DNA of 64,000 nt from Mycobacterium sp. GA-1199 (GCF_001500045.1 NZ_LQIX01000055.1:62001-126000), one strand, 5' to 3'. Shown: positions 46,660 through 55,247, numbered from the stretch's first letter. The notes: a model not told the origin generated them from the letters alone. Numbers and translations: made by a program.

Positions 46660-46675
46660 ACCTAAGATTTGTTCA
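46660..46675 (-). promoter_or_regulatory. Regulatory element copy 1 (ACCTAAGATTTGTTCA), binding-protein operon
   Basis: Matches the island's recurring element ACCwAAnnTyTGTTCn. On the - strand it contains TAGGTT, which fits the -10 of the operon starting at 46639. It is most like the copy at 57347-57362 (13 of 16 bases). Confidence 0.55.
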
Positions 46676-46701
46676 GACACTAATCACGGTCGTGATAGGC
46701 G

Positions 46702-47508
46702 TCAATCGTCTGGCCGCGAGTCGCCCAAGTACGCGTCGATCATCTCGAGCAGGCCGCGGGTGACGGTCGCGTCGTCGGTGAGCGGACCCGCGATCGCGGC
46801 GCGTGCGGCGTCACGCGGCGTCAATCCCTCGGCGATCAGCCGGCCCGCCGCGATCAGGACCCGCGTCGACGCGACCTCACGGAGCCCACCCGTCTCCAAC
46901 CGCCGGATCGCATGGCCGAGGCGGACGAGTCCCGCCGCGCGCTCGTGGTCGATGGCCGCTTCGCTGGCAACGATCTTCTCCTCGACATCGGCTGTGGGGA
47001 AGCCGAAGTCGATCGCGACCATCCGCTGGCGCGTGGAGTCCTTGAGATCCTTCAGCACGCTCTGGTAGCCGGGGTTGTAGGAGACCACCAGGCAGAACCC
47101 CGGTGCCGCGTCCAGCGTTATGCCCAACCGTTCGATCGGCAGTTGCCTGCGGTGGTCGGCCAGCGGATGCAGCACGACGGTGGTGTCCTGGCGGGCCTCC
47201 ACGACCTCGTCGAGATAGCAGATCGCACCCTCCCGGACCGCATGAGTCAGAGGTCCGTCGACCCACTCGGTGTCACCACCGCGCAGAAGAAAGCGGCCGA
47301 CGAGGTCGGCGGTGGTCAAGTCGTCATGACAGGCGACGGTGACCAGCGGTCGGTCCAGGTCGTATGCCATCGCCTCGACGAACCGCGTCTTGCCGCACCC
47401 CGTCGGACCCTTCAGCGCGATCGACAGGCCCTGCTGGTATGCGGCCTTGAAGACCTGCTCCTCGTTCGCGACGGGCACGTAGTAAGGGCGCGGCGGCTTC
47501 ACCTGCAT
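46702..47508 (-). CDS. CbbQ/NirQ/NorQ-type AAA ATPase
   Basis: 268 residues. Walker A GPTGCGKT (about 34-41), Walker B ICYLDEVVEA, and the MoxR/CbbQ arrangement with a small C-terminal CbbQ region. NorQ and CbbQ proteins work with a VWA partner to insert metals or remodel enzymes (nitric oxide reductase, Rubisco). Here the partner is the VWA gene just upstream. No nor or cbb genes are present, so the client is something else in the island. The start has GAAGGGAAG upstream and the element at 47549-47568. Confidence 0.9.
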   Translation of the reverse strand: MQVKPPRPYYVPVANEEQVFKAAYQQGLSIALKGPTGCGKTRFVEAMAYDLDRPLVTVACHDDLTTADLVGRFLLRGGDTEWVDGPLTHAVREGAICYLDEVVEARQDTTVVLHPLADHRRQLPIERLGITLDAAPGFCLVVSYNPGYQSVLKDLKDSTRQRMVAIDFGFPTADVEEKIVASEAAIDHERAAGLVRLGHAIRRLETGGLREVASTRVLIAAGRLIAEGLTPRDAARAAIAGPLTDDATVTRGLLEMIDAYLGDSRPDD

Positions 47509-47538
47509 GGCTTCCCTTCGGTCTGCCTGATCTCAAGG

Positions 47539-47568
47539 ACACTAGCGCGGAACAGATGTTTGGTTCAA
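47539..47568 (-). promoter_or_regulatory. Regulatory element copy 2 with promoter (-35 TTGAAC, -10 TAGTGT)
   Basis: Read on the - strand, the 20 bases of 47549-47568 contain ACCAAACATCTGTTCC. TTGAAC at its start and TAGTGT (47539-47544) are 18 bases apart, so the element covers the -35 and spacer of the AAA ATPase promoter. A second ACCAAA lies 12 bases upstream (47571-47576). The element overlaps the stop codon of the VWA gene. Confidence 0.7.
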
Positions 47569-49262
47569 GCTTTGGTCGGTGTTGACATCCGCCGACGCAG
47601 GTCCGCGGTTCGCAGCGCCGAGCGGAACAACGGACCGATCACGTCGGCCAACTGCGCGGGCTTCGGAATGGACGCATGCGCGGCACTGCCGAACACCCTG
47701 GCCAGCTCGCCTGAGTCGGTGGCCGCCCCAATGGTCAAACACAAGCAGCCGATACCCTCGCGGCGCGCCTCGCCCAGTGCCTTTCGTACGTCGGCCGCAC
47801 CGTACAGCCGTTCGTAGCCGTGGTCGTAGGCCAGGCCGTCGGACAGCACGACCAGCAGGCGACGCGACGTGCCGGCCTTCTCCCTCATCACCGCGCTACC
47901 GTGACGGATCGCGGCCCCCAGCCGTGAATAGGCGCCCGCGGTCAGGCTGCCCAGACGCCGCATGACCATCGCGTCGAGGTGGTCGCCGAAGCGCTTGACC
48001 GGCATCAGATTGACCGATGAGCGGCCTTGGGACTGAAATGCGTACAGCGCCACGCGGTCTCCGAGTTCGTGCAGCGCGATCGTCAGCGCCGCAGCGGCCG
48101 CCCGCTGCTGCTCGTGCACGGTCTGACCGAACGTTCCCGCCTCCCCGGCCGATCCGGAGATATCGAGGAGGATGAGCACCGCCAGGTCCCGTCGCCTACG
48201 CAGGTTGTCGAGGTAGACGGCCTCGTCCGGGGTGGAACCCGCCAGCGTTTCCACGCGCGCCTCGACCGCGGCGTCGACGTCGATGTCGTCACCCTGGGTC
48301 TGCCGGTGGCATCGGTCGAGCCCGATGCCCAGACGGGTCAGCGGCCGCCGCAACGCGTGAACATCCGGACGTGCCAGCGTTCGTCCCTCCTCGATGGGGG
48401 CCTCGATCTCGAGCACCGTGCACCAGTCCGCTCGGTAGCAGCGCCGTTGGAAGTCCCACTCGGGATATGTGCGTCCCTCGGTGTCGGAAGCATCCCAGCC
48501 GTCGGCGTCCGCCGCCCCGGCCGCGCCCGACGTCACTGCGCCCGCTCCGCGAAGTCCTTTGCGGGAGCGATGGGTTGGCGTGTCGGCGCCGGGCGTGCCG
48601 CCGCCGGCGAGTTTCCGCACGCTCTTGGTCATACGTTTCAGGAGCTTGCCGAGTGCACCGCCTCCGCCGACGGGGCTCGAGAAGGGGTCGATCGCATCCT
48701 CGCCGTCGGCATCATCATCGTCGTCGAGCTGGGCCAACTCTCTGTTCGATTCGCGGCGCGGGAGATGCCCGCCGGCCGGTTCCACATGCGCGGCGAGGGC
48801 GCGCGCCGCCAACAGCTTCTGCGCTTTGATCACGCCGAAGCCCGCGGGCGGATCGGAGATGTCACGGTGCTCCCCCGCCAGCTTCAGCGAGCCGACAGCG
48901 GAATCCGCGCGGGCCGCCAGTTCGCAGTCGAGGAGCGAACGGACGCGCGACGGCAGGAGGTCGTCGTTCACCGACAGCGCACGCTGGCCCTCGACCGCGA
49001 GATACCGGCGCGCCAGCGCTGGACGCCGGACGAGTTTGCGCACCACGTCCGGGTCCAACCCGCCACTGGCCAGAAGCGACGCCTGCACCGTGACCGACTC
49101 GAGTTGGCGGTGCGCACCGGCTGATGCGTCGACGAACACCGTGACGCCGTCGGTCCACGCCGGTTCGCCCGCAGCGGCCGGCGCAACCGCTATCGTGCGG
49201 CCGGCCAGGGCCGAGGCCAGCAGCGCCAAGCGCTTGGGATCGTCGGCGTCATCGCTCGTCAT
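47565..49262 (-). CDS. VWA domain protein (NorD/CbbO-like)
   Basis: 565 residues from MTSDDADDPKRLALLASAL; the frame opens 22 codons earlier, but that part overlaps the promoter element. The C-terminal VWA domain has the MIDAS motif LLDISGSAGEAG and later VVLSDGLAYDHG. The long N-terminal part is helical and charged, with an acidic patch (DDDDADGEDA) and a Gly-rich linker. It is the VWA partner of the AAA ATPase at 46702, like NorD with NorQ. Its client enzyme is unknown. Confidence 0.88.
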   Translation of the reverse strand: MTSDDADDPKRLALLASALAGRTIAVAPAAAGEPAWTDGVTVFVDASAGAHRQLESVTVQASLLASGGLDPDVVRKLVRRPALARRYLAVEGQRALSVNDDLLPSRVRSLLDCELAARADSAVGSLKLAGEHRDISDPPAGFGVIKAQKLLAARALAAHVEPAGGHLPRRESNRELAQLDDDDDADGEDAIDPFSSPVGGGGALGKLLKRMTKSVRKLAGGGTPGADTPTHRSRKGLRGAGAVTSGAAGAADADGWDASDTEGRTYPEWDFQRRCYRADWCTVLEIEAPIEEGRTLARPDVHALRRPLTRLGIGLDRCHRQTQGDDIDVDAAVEARVETLAGSTPDEAVYLDNLRRRRDLAVLILLDISGSAGEAGTFGQTVHEQQRAAAAALTIALHELGDRVALYAFQSQGRSSVNLMPVKRFGDHLDAMVMRRLGSLTAGAYSRLGAAIRHGSAVMREKAGTSRRLLVVLSDGLAYDHGYERLYGAADVRKALGEARREGIGCLCLTIGAATDSGELARVFGSAAHASIPKPAQLADVIGPLFRSALRTADLRRRMSTPTKA

Positions 49263-49280
49263 CGAGCGCGACCTTTCTCG

Positions 49281-49309
49281 TTGACCAAATATCTGTTCCA
49301 ACGTAGAGT
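49281..49309 (+). promoter_or_regulatory. Regulatory element copy 3 with promoter (-35 TTGACC, -10 TAGAGT)
   Basis: TTGACC (49281-49286) and TAGAGT (49304-49309) are 17 bases apart, a good promoter for the SDR gene at 49340. ACCAAATATCTGTTCC (49284-49299) overlaps the -35. The VWA gene diverges from here. Confidence 0.72.
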
Positions 49310-49339
49310 CCGGCCGGACCGCCGTCAATCACCGGAGGG

Positions 49340-50272
49340 ATGATGATCGATTTCACCGGCCAGGTCGCCGTGGTCACCGGGGCGGGTCGCGGGCTCGGCC
49401 GTGTCTATGCGCTCGAGTTGGCAAGGCGCGGTTCGTCGGTCGTCGTCAACGATCTCGGCGGAACCATGCACGGTGACGGGGAGGACACGGCGGTCGCCGA
49501 TCAGGTGGTCGACGAGATCACCGCATCCGGCGGCACGGCCATCGCGTCCTACGACTCGGTGGACAGCCCGGCGGGCGGTGAGGCGATCGTGCGGAGCGCA
49601 GTCGACGCGTTCGGCCGGCTCGACGCGGTGATCAGCAACGCGGGCATTTTCAACTCCATCGCGTTCGACGAATTGACACCCGACGACTGGCGACGGATGC
49701 TCTCCGTCCATCTCGACGGCGCGTTCTACCTGTCACAGCCCGCCTACCGAGCGATGAAGGCGCAGGGCTACGGCCGATTCGTGTTCATCGCGTCGTCCGC
49801 GGGAATGTTCGGCCAGCATCTGGAGGCGCATTACGCCGCGGCCAAAGCCGGCATCATCGGCCTGACCAATGTCATCGCGCTCGAAGGTGAACCGCACGGA
49901 ATCCGCGCCAACACCGTGCTGCCCTTCGGAATCTCCCGGATGGTCACCGAAACGCTGGCCGACCCGAAAGCCCTCGAGGACAACGGTTTCTTCGCCGCCA
50001 TCCGTCCCGAGCTCGTCACTCCGCTTGTGGTGTACCTGGCCAGTCGGGCGTGCGACGTCAGCCATCAGAACTTCTCCGCCTGTGCGGGCCGGTTCGCCAG
50101 GGTCTTCATCGGGCTGGGCGAGGGCTGGCTGGCACCACGGGACGGTGATCCGACGGCCGAGGACATCGCCGGTCACCTCGACACGGTCGCCGCCACCGAG
50201 CCGTTCACCATTCCGGGATCGATTTACGACGAAGTGTTCGCGGTGACCCGGCGCCTCGGCGTCACCGGCTGA
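49340..50272 (+). CDS. SDR family oxidoreductase
   Basis: 310 residues with GGAGGG before the ATG. NAD-binding TGAGRGLGRVY, ISNAGIFN, and the catalytic Tyr/Lys in AHYAAAKAGI. As in the SDR at 39856, the C-terminus is extended (DGDPTAEDIAGHLDTVAATE) and resembles multifunctional-enzyme type dehydrogenases. It is divergent from the VWA gene and probably in the same regulon. It may act on a hydroxyacyl or hydroxy-ring intermediate. Confidence 0.93.
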   Translation: MMIDFTGQVAVVTGAGRGLGRVYALELARRGSSVVVNDLGGTMHGDGEDTAVADQVVDEITASGGTAIASYDSVDSPAGGEAIVRSAVDAFGRLDAVISNAGIFNSIAFDELTPDDWRRMLSVHLDGAFYLSQPAYRAMKAQGYGRFVFIASSAGMFGQHLEAHYAAAKAGIIGLTNVIALEGEPHGIRANTVLPFGISRMVTETLADPKALEDNGFFAAIRPELVTPLVVYLASRACDVSHQNFSACAGRFARVFIGLGEGWLAPRDGDPTAEDIAGHLDTVAATEPFTIPGSIYDEVFAVTRRLGVTG

Positions 50273-50300
50273 CATTCTTTCCGACCGACCCTCGGCATCA

Positions 50301-50329
50301 TTGACCAAAAATCTGTTCCACATTATCTT
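50301..50329 (+). promoter_or_regulatory. Regulatory element copy 4 with promoter (-35 TTGACC, -10 TATCTT)
   Basis: TTGACC (50301-50306) and TATCTT (50324-50329) are 17 bases apart. ACCAAAAATCTGTTCC (50304-50319) overlaps the -35 box, as at 49281. This promoter drives the nitroreductase and SnoaL-like pair and shows that the TTG at 50301 is not a start codon. Confidence 0.72.
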
Positions 50330-50360
50330 CGGCACGAAGCCCCAGCACAAGGAGCCCCCA

Positions 50361-51008
50361 ATCGATATCGAGCAACTCCTCACGACGACCAGGTCGGCGC
50401 GAAAGTCACTCGACCTCGACGCCCCCGTGGATCGCGATGTGGTCGGAGAGTGTCTTCGGATCGGGATGCACGCCCCCAACGGCTCGAATCAACAGAGTTG
50501 GCGATGGGTGGCCGTTTTCGACGAGAGGCTCCGTGCCCGGCTGGCCGAACTCTATCGGAATGCCTATCTGCAGAAAGTCGGCGGCCAGTTGATCGCCGAC
50601 CTGCTGCCTCCCGACACACCCGGCAAGAAGATCATGTCCTCGACCGAGTGGCTTGTCGAGAACATGGCGAAGGTCCCGCTTCTCGTAATCCCCTGCTACG
50701 AACCGTATCTGCCACGCGCCGACGGCGACGAGTCCTTCTACCAGGCCACGCTGTACGGTTCGATTTTCCCCGCTGTCTGGAACTTCGCGCTCGCACTTCA
50801 CACGCGCGGCTACGGAACGTGCGTGACGACGTTGCATCTGACTTACGAAGAAGCGGTGCGCGAGCTGCTCGACATTCCGGAAAGTTACGTACAGGGCTGC
50901 CTGCTTCCGGTCGGCCGGCTGCGACCCGGCGTCAGGTTCCGCCCGGCGGAACGACGACCGCTCTCCGAGGTGGTCGCCGTGGACACCTGGGAGGGGACAG
51001 CGCTGTGA
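50361..51008 (+). CDS. Nitroreductase family protein with apparent ATC start
   Basis: About 215 residues of FMN-dependent nitroreductase type: RSARKSLDL at the N-terminus and HAPNGSNQQSWRWVAV, the FMN-binding segment. The frame has no ATG/GTG upstream of the first conserved residues. AAGGAG (50349-50354) sits 6 bases before ATC-GAT-ATC-GAG, where relatives would be expected to read Met-Asp-Ile-Glu. A TTG at 50301 lies in the -35 box, upstream of the transcription start. So either ATC is the initiator or a base has changed. It overlaps the next gene by four bases. Confidence 0.82.
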   Translation: MDIEQLLTTTRSARKSLDLDAPVDRDVVGECLRIGMHAPNGSNQQSWRWVAVFDERLRARLAELYRNAYLQKVGGQLIADLLPPDTPGKKIMSSTEWLVENMAKVPLLVIPCYEPYLPRADGDESFYQATLYGSIFPAVWNFALALHTRGYGTCVTTLHLTYEEAVRELLDIPESYVQGCLLPVGRLRPGVRFRPAERRPLSEVVAVDTWEGTAL

Positions 51009-51538
51009 ACGAGAGACTGCAGGAACTGTGCGACCGCGCGGACATCTTCGACTGTATGCAGCGGTACGCGCGCGGGATGGATCGACGCGACCGCGAATTG
51101 GTGCGTTCGGCCTACCACGACGGCGCCATCGACGAGCACATCGGGTTCGTCGGCCCCGTCGACCAATTCATCGATTGGGCATTCGCGTACCACGAGACGC
51201 AGACCCGCTACCAGCACTACCTGGTGAACCACACCGCGGACATCGCGGGCGATCAGGCCCACGCCGAAACCTACTATCTGTTCGTCGGCACCGACCGCGC
51301 CCCGGCGAACCATCTGACCGTCAACGGAGGCCGCTACATCGACCGGCTCGAGCGCCGCGACGGCCGGTGGGCCATCGCCGCACGGGTGTGCGTCGTGGAA
51401 TGGCACACCGAAGGGACGACGCTGATCACCGACGAGACCATGGGATTTCTCGCCGATATCCTCAGCGTCGCACACGACCGCACCGACATCTCCTACGAGC
51501 GCCCGCTGAACCCCGTTCGCTCCCCGTCCAGCTCGTGA
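51005..51538 (+). CDS. SnoaL-like / NTF2-like protein
   Basis: 177 residues from the GTG overlapping the nitroreductase stop. The pattern LCDRADIFDCMQRYARGMDRR, then HYLVNHTADIAGDQAHAETYY and a final strand pair with WAIAARVCVVEWH, matches the SnoaL-like dehydratase/cyclase group found in mycobacterial sterol loci. It likely acts on the product of a neighbouring enzyme; residues for catalysis (Asp/His/Tyr) are present but not proven. Confidence 0.87.
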   Translation: MNERLQELCDRADIFDCMQRYARGMDRRDRELVRSAYHDGAIDEHIGFVGPVDQFIDWAFAYHETQTRYQHYLVNHTADIAGDQAHAETYYLFVGTDRAPANHLTVNGGRYIDRLERRDGRWAIAARVCVVEWHTEGTTLITDETMGFLADILSVAHDRTDISYERPLNPVRSPSSS

Positions 51539-51608
51539 CCGAGCGATACCGCAATCCCCGCTTTCACCTCGAGCGACACTGTGCACTGGCGCGGTTCTGG
51601 TAGCGTTA

Positions 51609-51636
51609 ACCAAACTTTGGGTCGGTTCGACCAAAC
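51609..51636. promoter_or_regulatory. ACCAAAC direct repeat upstream of the tandem TetR gene
   Basis: ACCAAAC occurs at 51609-51615 and 51630-51636, spaced 21 bases (two DNA turns). It equals the left half of the island's recurring element, so it may be the autoregulatory site of the tandem-domain TetR protein. No full copy of the element is present. Confidence 0.4.
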
Positions 51637-51667
51637 AGGTGGACGGGAGCCTGGCGTTGGAGGTGCT

Positions 51668-52969
51668 GTGGGGCGTCGTGTGACGCCGAAGGCCGACCTC
51701 GCGAAGCACGCAGGCCACTCCTATGACGACGGCACCCGGCGGACCGAGATCCTGCAGACAGCGGCGTCGTTGATCGCCACGTCTGGGCTGCGGACGTCTC
51801 TTCAGGAGATCGCCGACGCCGCAGGCATCCTGCCGGGCAGCCTCTATCACCATTTCGAATCCAAGGAAGCGATCCTCGTCGAGTTGCTTCGGCGCTACCA
51901 CGAGGATCTCGATCGCATCGCCGACCAAGCCCTCAATCGGCTCGACGATCCCGCACCGCTGTCCGCGTTCGACCGGATCGTGGAGCTGGGCGCCGCGATC
52001 GCCCAGTGCGCGGTGACCCACAGCGCCGCACTGCAGATGACGTTCTACGAAACACCGACCTCGAACCCCGAACTGGCCGCGCTGGCCCAGCAGCGCCCGG
52101 CCAAGATCCTCGAAGCGATGGTGCAGACGCTGCGTGCCGCGCGGTGGAGTGGTTATCTGCGACCCGACGTCGACTTGCCCATCCTGGCCGACCGGATCGT
52201 GCAGTCGATGCGCCAGGTCGGACTCGACGTCATTCGGCACAGCGCCGGCGCCGACAAGGTCGCGGCCACGCTGTGCCGGATCCTGCTGGAAGGGCTCGCC
52301 ACCGTCCCGCTCAGCGACGCCGAACTCGATCGCTCCCCCGCGTTCATCGCCGCCGACGACGCCGTGAAGTCGTGGATCGAGGAGGAGGAGAACGCGACCA
52401 ACGACAAAGCCGCACACGTGCGCGCGGTCGCACGAGCCGAGTTCGGGCGAAAAGGGTACGAGGTCACCACGATCCGAGACATCGCATCGGCTGCGGGCCT
52501 CGGCACCGGAACGGTGTACCGCCTGATCGGGTCGAAAGAGGAACTACTGGCCTCGATCATGCAGTCGTTCGGCGAGAAGGTCGCCGAGGTGGGATGGACC
52601 AGCGTGCTGCGGTCCGACTCGTCGGCCGTCGAGAAGCTCGATGCGCTGAGCTGGATCCACACCAACGCCCTCGCCCACTTCGGCGACGAGTTCCGGATCC
52701 AGCTGGCATGGATGCGGCAGTCCCCTCCGGACACTCCGAACATCGCATGGCTGTTCACCAAACGCGTTCGCCAGATGAAATCCCTACTCACCGCCGGGAT
52801 TCGGTCCGGTGAGATCGCGGTCGACGCACCGTCGAACGAGACGCTGGCACGCGTCGTCATCGGGGTGTCGTGGATCCCGGAGAACCTCCTCCACGATCTG
52901 GGCCCCCGGGCGTCGCAAATCCATGTGCGCGACACCCTGCTGCGCGGAGTCACTACCCGCTCGGTCTGA
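51668..52969 (+). CDS. Tandem-domain TetR regulator (two TetR units in one chain)
   Basis: About 433 residues from GTG 51668 (GGAGGT 3 bases upstream; GTG 51680 is possible). Two complete TetR units follow each other. The first helix-turn-helix has SLQEIADAAGILPGSLYHHFESKEAIL with a C-terminal ligand domain to about residue 235. The second has VTTIRDIASAAGLGTGTVYRLIGSKEELL and its own ligand domain. Such a chain could act as a built-in dimer and read asymmetric operators. It sits at the centre of the genes carrying the recurring element and is the best candidate for binding it; inducer unknown. Confidence 0.88.
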   Translation: MGRRVTPKADLAKHAGHSYDDGTRRTEILQTAASLIATSGLRTSLQEIADAAGILPGSLYHHFESKEAILVELLRRYHEDLDRIADQALNRLDDPAPLSAFDRIVELGAAIAQCAVTHSAALQMTFYETPTSNPELAALAQQRPAKILEAMVQTLRAARWSGYLRPDVDLPILADRIVQSMRQVGLDVIRHSAGADKVAATLCRILLEGLATVPLSDAELDRSPAFIAADDAVKSWIEEEENATNDKAAHVRAVARAEFGRKGYEVTTIRDIASAAGLGTGTVYRLIGSKEELLASIMQSFGEKVAEVGWTSVLRSDSSAVEKLDALSWIHTNALAHFGDEFRIQLAWMRQSPPDTPNIAWLFTKRVRQMKSLLTAGIRSGEIAVDAPSNETLARVVIGVSWIPENLLHDLGPRASQIHVRDTLLRGVTTRSV

Positions 52970-52984
52970 CGGGCGCAACTCTGC

Positions 52985-53042
52985 GCGAGCGCTCACCCTG
53001 GTACGCCTTGGGGCTCCGAACCGTACAACGATGCGCGCTCGC
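52985..53042. terminator. Stem-loop between convergent genes
   Basis: GCGAGCG (52985-52991) pairs with CGCTCGC (53036-53042), and inside the loop GTACG pairs with CGTAC. It lies in the 89-base gap between the TetR gene and the convergent P450 gene. No T-run is present, so the call is tentative. Confidence 0.35.
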
Positions 53043-53058
53043 AACCCCAGTGGCCGCG

Positions 53059-54255
53059 TCAGCCGACGGTGATCGGCAGCTTGCCCCACCCTCGCACGCT
53101 GGAGGTGTGAGCCATGGCGGCGTCGGCGTAGTCGACCTCCCACTCGGGCCACCGGCGCAGCATCTCCTCGAGCGCGACCCTGGCCTGCATCCTGGCCAGC
53201 GACGAGCCGAGGCAGAAGTGCAACCCCTGTCCGAACGACAGGTGTGACCCGCCGCGATGGATGTCGAAACTCTCGCCATCGGGATAACGCCGCTCGTCCC
53301 GGTTGGCAGAACCGTTGAGCAACAACATCACCGAACCCTCGGCAATCGTCTGCCCGTAAGCCTCGGTGTCCCGAGCGACATATCGGGCCTGTACCGGCGA
53401 CGGCGCCTGATAGCGCAACACCTCCTCGATCGCCTTCGGGATCAACGAGAAATCGTCGACGAGTTCGCGTCGCTGATCGGGGTGCTCGGCGAGCATCTGG
53501 GCGATGAAACCGATCAGCCTGGTCGTCGTCTCGTTACCGGCGCCGGCGATCATGGATGTGTAGGTCAGCACCTCGATGCGCGACAACGGCCGCAGCCGGC
53601 CATCGTCCTCGACCTCGGCGTTGAGCAACTGCGTCATCAGATCGTCCGACGGATGCTCGGCCCGCCATTCGATGTAGTCGGCGAACAGCTGATAGGCGTT
53701 CTCGAACGTCGCAGCCGAAACCGCCTGAAAACTACCCTCTTTCAGGCCAATCGACGCGTCGGTGTTGTCGCGGATCTGCTGCTGGCCCTGCTCGGGTATG
53801 CCCAGCAGGTAGCCGATCGTCCGCATCGGGATCAGTGCCCCGAACTCACCGATCACGTCGAAACGGGAGGCGCCCGCGAGGGAGTCGAGCGCGCGCACGC
53901 AGAACTGGCGCACCAGGTCTTCGATGGCCTCCATCCGGCGCGGTGTGAAGACCTTCGACAGCACCCGTCGGTGAATATCGTGAAGCGGCGGATCCTCGAA
54001 CAGAATCACCCCGGGCGGGACGTCGACACCGCTCATGATGACGTCCATCGTGGTGCCCTTGCCAGAACGGTATGTCTCCCAGTCGTGCAGGCCCTTGGCG
54101 ACATCGTCGTAGCGGCTCAGCGCGTAGAAGTTGTACTTCTCGTTGTAGTACAGCGGCGCCTCGTCGCGCATCCGCTTCCAGATCGGGTACGGATCGTCGT
54201 CGATGTCGAAATCGAACGGGTCGTAGTACAGGTCGACGGTGTTCGTGTCGGTCAT
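53059..54255 (-). CDS. Cytochrome P450
   Basis: 398 residues from MTDTNTVDLYYDPFDF; the upstream frame lies in the previous gene. I-helix MIAGAGNETTTRL, ExxR in EEVLRYQ, haem cysteine in FGQGLHFCLGSSLARMQ. It is the last gene of an LLM-dehydrogenase-LLM-P450 operon and overlaps the LLM gene by four bases. It resembles sterol- and terpenoid-type bacterial P450s in outline, but the family number cannot be given. Confidence 0.95.
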   Translation of the reverse strand: MTDTNTVDLYYDPFDFDIDDDPYPIWKRMRDEAPLYYNEKYNFYALSRYDDVAKGLHDWETYRSGKGTTMDVIMSGVDVPPGVILFEDPPLHDIHRRVLSKVFTPRRMEAIEDLVRQFCVRALDSLAGASRFDVIGEFGALIPMRTIGYLLGIPEQGQQQIRDNTDASIGLKEGSFQAVSAATFENAYQLFADYIEWRAEHPSDDLMTQLLNAEVEDDGRLRPLSRIEVLTYTSMIAGAGNETTTRLIGFIAQMLAEHPDQRRELVDDFSLIPKAIEEVLRYQAPSPVQARYVARDTEAYGQTIAEGSVMLLLNGSANRDERRYPDGESFDIHRGGSHLSFGQGLHFCLGSSLARMQARVALEEMLRRWPEWEVDYADAAMAHTSSVRGWGKLPITVG

Positions 54256-55241
54256 TGGTTGCTCCCTTTTGTCATGGTCAGGTTCGCGATCACGTCGCCG
54301 GCACGCCTCAGGTATGGCCAAGCGATCTCAGATGGAATACCGCCGCACAGCGGTGAGAGGTTGAGGAGCCCACCACCTGACACGATTTCGATCGCCTCGG
54401 TGGTGCCGATGATCCGGTGCGAGGTGTAGGCGTTACGCAGCTCTTCCACATCGTGCGCGGCCGAGATCCCCGCGGAGGCGCGGTTGCCTGGGTTCCACTG
54501 CGCATACATCCGGGCATCGTGTAGCAGGTACGCGCCGATTTCGTCCCACGCGGCGTCGACGTCGTCGGCAACGAAGGTCACCGTCGGGGTGTCGGGTGGC
54601 GGCAACAACACGCCGCCGGGCTCGTGCCCGTGCTCTCGCGACGCGGTCTCATACGCCTCCCGCATGCCGGGCACGCTGCCATTGGCCAGAAGTCCCAGAC
54701 CATAACGGCCGGCCCGCCGCGCCGCCGCAAGGCTCGCACCGCCCCACATCATCGTGGGCCCGCCGGGTGTGGACGGCGGCGGTGACACCATGATTCGACG
54801 GTTGTCGTGAACGGTGGGTCGGCCGCTCAGCAGCGACCTCAGCAGCGCGAGGTTCTCGTCAGCCAACGCGCCCCGGCGCGACCGCTCGAGTCCGAAGTGT
54901 TCGAACTCCTCGGGCCGGTAACCCAGCCCGAACACGTACGATGCCCGGCCGTTGCACAGAATGTCGAGCACCGCAATGTCTTCGGCCAACCGGACAGGAT
55001 CGTAGAACGGCAGGATCAGCACCACGTTGAGCAACAACCGCTCGGTGCGGGCCGCGATCGCCGATGCCAAGATCAGGGGCGCAGGCAGATACCCGTCTTC
55101 GGAGCCGTGGTGCTCGCACAGGATCGCCGCCACACAACCGTGTTGCTCGGCCCACGCCGACATGTCGATCGCCGCCGCGTACAGGTCCGTCGTCGGCGCA
55201 CCGAAGCTCGGCGCGCGCATGTCGAAGCGTATCGAGAACAC
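54252..55241 (-). CDS. LLM class flavin-dependent oxidoreductase
   Basis: 329 residues. It begins FSIRFDMRAPSFGAPTTDLY, then GRASYVFGLGYRPEEFEHFGL and the TIM-barrel GGASLAAARRAGRYGLG segment of bacterial luciferase-like monooxygenases. It is closely related to the protein at 56335, sharing these motifs in the same order. It follows the DHDPR-like gene after 6 bases. Probable role is flavin-dependent oxygenation, perhaps Baeyer-Villiger-like, of the island's substrate. Confidence 0.92.
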   Translation of the reverse strand: MFSIRFDMRAPSFGAPTTDLYAAAIDMSAWAEQHGCVAAILCEHHGSEDGYLPAPLILASAIAARTERLLLNVVLILPFYDPVRLAEDIAVLDILCNGRASYVFGLGYRPEEFEHFGLERSRRGALADENLALLRSLLSGRPTVHDNRRIMVSPPPSTPGGPTMMWGGASLAAARRAGRYGLGLLANGSVPGMREAYETASREHGHEPGGVLLPPPDTPTVTFVADDVDAAWDEIGAYLLHDARMYAQWNPGNRASAGISAAHDVEELRNAYTSHRIIGTTEAIEIVSGGGLLNLSPLCGGIPSEIAWPYLRRAGDVIANLTMTKGSNQ

Positions 55242-55247
55242 CGATGA

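Noticed and set aside
46702-49262. A nitric oxide reductase or Rubisco locus
   Set aside because: Only the AAA and VWA helper types are present; no norB, norC, cbbL or cbbS gene lies in the window.
50301-50303. TTG as start codon of the nitroreductase
   Set aside because: It is the first half of a TTGACC -35 box with a good -10 17 bases downstream, and the same TTGACC block occurs upstream of the SDR at 49340 as promoter sequence.
46660-50320. The recurring element as a KstR or KstR2 cholesterol operator
   Set aside because: KstR sites need AAC-NN-GTT in a palindrome and KstR2 a CAAG-type dyad. The element's closest spacing is AACA-NN-TGTT and in most copies only one half is clear.
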